From contig CAOKUH010000069.1 in assembly GCA_948472605.1 (NCBI GenBank), positions 1-8,422 on the forward strand: 8,422 nucleotides of DNA. The letters are read 5' to 3'. Under the pieces are notes generated by a model. The model searched no databases and was not told the origin of the DNA. It saw only the letters and a list, made by a program, of their open reading frames with translations. Below are positions 7,560 through 8,422 of the stretch, in pieces (position 1 is the first letter of the stretch; every line of letters starts with the position of its first letter). A program made the translations under genes and the position numbers. Source of the stretch: an uncultured Mycoplasmatota bacterium. Its GTDB lineage: Bacteria; Bacillota_I; Bacilli_A; RF39; UBA660.

Positions 7560-7587
7560 AGTCATAGTTTTTGCTATGGCTTTTATT
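7560..7587 (+). terminator. Terminator of the DUF4474 gene
   Basis: AGTCATAG (7560-7567) pairs with CTATGGCT (7574-7581), eight pairs including one T-G, around the loop TTTTTG, followed by TTTATT. It lies 13 bases after the stop codon. Confidence 0.8.
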
Positions 7588-7628
7588 GACTTATAATATG
7601 TTTTCTTATTTTATCAAAATAAATATTT

Positions 7629-7669
7629 TATATGAAAATTTATGCATTAAATCATTTTATTTTCATATA
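7629..7669. repeat. 11-bp perfect inverted repeat in intergenic gap
   Basis: TATATGAAAAT (7629-7639) and ATTTTCATATA (7659-7669) are exact reverse complements with a 19-base spacer. The gap 7588-7727 is otherwise very AT-rich and I see no gene in it. No T-run follows on either strand, so it is not an obvious terminator. It could be a protein-binding site or chance in AT-rich DNA. Confidence 0.5.
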
Positions 7670-7727
7670 TTGTAATATATATAGTAATTGAAAAATATAT
7701 AACTTTGCAATATAAGTTAAAAAAGTA

Positions 7728-7755
7728 TTGATATTTTCTTTATTTATGCTATAAT
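7728..7755 (+). promoter_or_regulatory. Promoter of tRNA-Gly
   Basis: -35 TTGATA (7728-7733), 16-base spacer, perfect -10 TATAAT (7750-7755) with an extended TGC before it. Transcription would start near 7762, about 12 bases before the tRNA. Confidence 0.85.
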
Positions 7756-7773
7756 TTTAATTGTTAAAGAAAT

Positions 7774-7847
7774 GCGGATGTAGTTTAATGGTAGAGCTTC
7801 AGCCTTCCAAGCTGATAACGTGGGTTCGATTCCCATCATCCGCTCCA
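7774..7847 (+). tRNA. tRNA-Gly, anticodon UCC
   Basis: A complete cloverleaf. Acceptor GCGGATG (7774-7780) pairs with CATCCGC (7837-7843), discriminator T at 7844, and CCA is encoded (7845-7847). The anticodon stem TCAGC/GCTGA encloses loop CTTCCAA, with anticodon TCC at 7806-7808. The T arm GTGGG/CCCAT has loop TTCGATT. UCC reads GGA and, by wobble, other Gly codons. It is transcribed alone from its own promoter, with a strong terminator behind it. Its 3' end is the sort of site integrases use, but no second copy of that end exists in the window. Confidence 0.97.
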
Positions 7848-7856
7848 ATTGAAAAC

Positions 7857-7895
7857 AACTTACGGACTGTAACAAGTTCGTGAGTTTTTATTTTA
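7857..7895 (+). terminator. Strong terminator of tRNA-Gly
   Basis: AACTTACGGACT (7857-7868) pairs with AGTTCGTGAGTT (7875-7886), twelve pairs including two wobbles, around the 6-base loop GTAACA. TTTATTTTA follows. It lies 9 bases after the encoded CCA, so the tRNA is probably the only stable product unless read-through occurs. Confidence 0.85.
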
Positions 7896-7907
7896 TATAA
7901 AAGGCTT

Positions 7908-7939
7908 AAAGTTCTCTTTCTAGGAAGGAGGACTTTTTT
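7908..7939 (+). promoter_or_regulatory. Hairpin with T-run that buries the ribosome binding site of the 94-residue gene
   Basis: AAAGTTCTCTTTC (7908-7920) pairs with GAAGGAGGACTTT (7924-7936), thirteen contiguous pairs with two T-G, loop TAG. TTTTTT spans 7934-7939, directly before ATG 7941. The right arm contains GAAGGAGG, the only ribosome binding site for the next gene. The structure could act as a terminator/attenuator and also block translation. No clear promoter lies between the tRNA terminator and this hairpin. It may instead simply be a second tRNA terminator. Confidence 0.7.
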
Positions 7940-7940
7940 G

Positions 7941-8225
7941 ATGTTGGATTTTAAAACTATGGAAACATTAAAGCCAAATACTGAAATCTTGGAGGTAATT
8001 AAAGATTATACTTACAAAATTAAGAAAGGAGCTATAAAACATCTATTACATACCAATTTACAAGTTATAGAGCCTACAGAGTATCAAATTACATATCCTA
8101 CTACTCTTACAATTTTAGAATATAAAATTAATGAAATATCTAATAAGCCATTTTACATCAAAGAGCATAATCAAAAATATTCATTATCAGAAATTATCCA
8201 AATTTTAAAGAAAATTAAAATTTAG
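7941..8225 (+). CDS. Hypothetical 94-residue basic protein
   Basis: I do not recognise a family. The protein is rich in Lys, Ile, Thr and Tyr, with no Cys, no signal peptide and no membrane segment. The first third (EILEVIKDYTYKIKKGAIKH) and the end (SLSEIIQILKKIKI) look helical, and the middle (QVIEPTEYQITYPTTLTILEYK) looks like beta strands. ATG 7941 lies 9 bases from GGAGG; a TTG at 7938 (spacing 6) is an alternative start adding one residue. An open frame of this length in such AT-rich DNA, with a strong GGAAGGAGG before it, supports a real gene. However, that site lies inside a terminator-like hairpin and no promoter of its own is visible. It may depend on read-through from tRNA-Gly. A small mobile-element or regulatory protein is possible but unproven. 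Confidence 0.6.
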   Translation: MLDFKTMETLKPNTEILEVIKDYTYKIKKGAIKHLLHTNLQVIEPTEYQITYPTTLTILEYKINEISNKPFYIKEHNQKYSLSEIIQILKKIKI

Positions 8226-8226
8226 A

Positions 8227-8276
8227 CTTCACTTTTTCCATTTTAGTGAGGAAACAGATGAGAGGTGTCTGTTTTT
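8227..8276 (+). terminator. Double hairpin with T-run after the 94-residue gene
   Basis: Two adjacent hairpins start right after the TAG stop. CTTCACT/AGTGAGG (8227-8233 with 8245-8251) has an 11-base loop. AAACAGAT/GTCTGTTT (8252-8259 with 8267-8274) has a 7-base loop and ends in TTTTT. The second is a plausible terminator. Both also contain the first copy of the AGTGAGGAAACA repeat. Confidence 0.55.
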
Positions 8277-8375
8277 AATCAATTTATTGAGAAAACAAAT
8301 GGGAGAATAAATTTTAAAAATCTCAATATAGTGTTTGCTATTTTACCTTTCAGTGAGGAAACAAGTGAGGAGATG
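8245..8375 (+). repeat. Three imperfect copies of an SD-plus-start-like repeat
   Basis: AGTGAGGAAACA occurs exactly at 8245-8256 and 8352-8363, and with two changes (ATTGAGAAAACA) at 8286-8297. Each copy is followed within 1-2 bases by a start codon (ATG 8258, ATG 8299, GTG 8364), which places GAGG or GAG 6-7 bases before it. The resulting frames are tiny: MRGVCF, MGE and MRR before a stop. An overlapping GAGGAG-ATG at 8372 gives MTNY. Similarity extends upstream of the first and third copies into a T-rich tract with CC. There is no long gene from 8226 to the window end. Confidence 0.6.
8285..8328 (+). other. Stem-loop enclosing the second repeat copy
   Basis: TATTGAGA (8285-8292) and TCTCAATA (8321-8328) are perfect reverse complements around 28 bases. 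The 5' arm contains the GAG of the second repeat copy and the loop contains its ATG. Could be part of a structured leader; no T-run follows. Confidence 0.4.
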
Positions 8376-8378
8376 ACT

Positions 8379-8410
8379 AACTATTAGAAGTCAAGGGCTT
8401 TTTGATAGTT
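8379..8410 (+). other. 12-bp stem-loop near the window end
   Basis: AACTATTAGAAG (8379-8390) pairs with 8399-8410 (TTTTTGATAGTT), twelve pairs including three G-T, around the 8-base loop TCAAGGGC. It follows the third repeat copy and includes the stop of the MTNY mini-frame. It may be a leader or attenuator of a gene starting beyond the window; it lacks a T-run after the stem within the window. Confidence 0.45.
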
Positions 8411-8422
8411 TGTTATAAATTG

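Noticed and set aside
180..8225. Possible alternative genetic code, since none of the seven genes ends in TGA
   Set aside because: All genes end in TAA or TAG, but Trp is encoded by TGG and the conserved proteins are full length without reading through TGA. Stop usage fits plain AT bias.
7774..8225. tRNA-Gly as the attachment site of an integrated element carrying the 94-residue gene
   Set aside because: No integrase gene and no repeated copy of the tRNA 3' end are visible in the window; it would need flanking sequence.
8245..8375. CRISPR array
   Set aside because: Only three imperfect short copies with unequal spacing (41 and 66 bases) and no cas gene nearby.
8240..8375. TRAP-type (G/U)AG triplet binding site
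   Set aside because: GAG/UAG triplets are present but not at the regular 2-3 base spacing a TRAP site needs.

Overview
The window is strongly AT-rich DNA from a low-GC Gram-positive bacterium (Bacillota). A complete T-box riboswitch, purine-rich AGGAGG-type ribosome binding sites, TTGNNN/TATAAT promoters and short hairpin-plus-T-run terminators all point there. The conserved genes read through with the standard code (Trp = TGG), so a Mycoplasma-type code is not needed. An uncultured Bacilli- or Erysipelotrichia-like gut lineage would fit, but that is inference.

Left part (1-4680, minus strand): one phenylalanine-responsive operon. A promoter at 4647-4674 feeds a T-box leader whose specifier triplet reads UUC (Phe) and whose UGGU sequence matches a tRNA with discriminator A. 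The first gene is a FabG-like short-chain dehydrogenase/reductase (SDR). pheS and pheT follow, encoding the two subunits of phenylalanyl-tRNA synthetase, which overlap by 8 bases. Terminator-like hairpins on both strands lie beyond pheT. Two things are odd: an oxidoreductase is the first gene of the Phe T-box operon, and its catalytic Lys (YxxxK) is Glu.

Middle (4737-6552, minus strand): a two-gene unit with its own promoter. An ATP-grasp ligase of the RimK/cyanophycin-synthetase/GshF type is followed 8 bases later by folD, whose ribosome binding site overlaps the ligase stop codon. The two are probably translated together; the ligase substrate is unknown.

Right part (6662-8422, plus strand): a membrane-anchored DUF4474 protein with a Cys-rich C-terminal part is followed by its terminator and an AT-rich gap. 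Then come a tRNA-Gly(UCC) gene with promoter, encoded CCA and a 12-bp-stem terminator, and a 94-residue protein of unknown function. The ribosome binding site of that gene is buried in a 13-bp hairpin followed by a T-run. The last 200 bases have no long gene. They hold three imperfect copies of AGTGAGGAAACA, each placed like a ribosome binding site before a tiny reading frame, mixed with several hairpins. This tRNA-to-end segment, with its stacked terminator-like hairpins and mini-ORFs, is the least explained part of the window.
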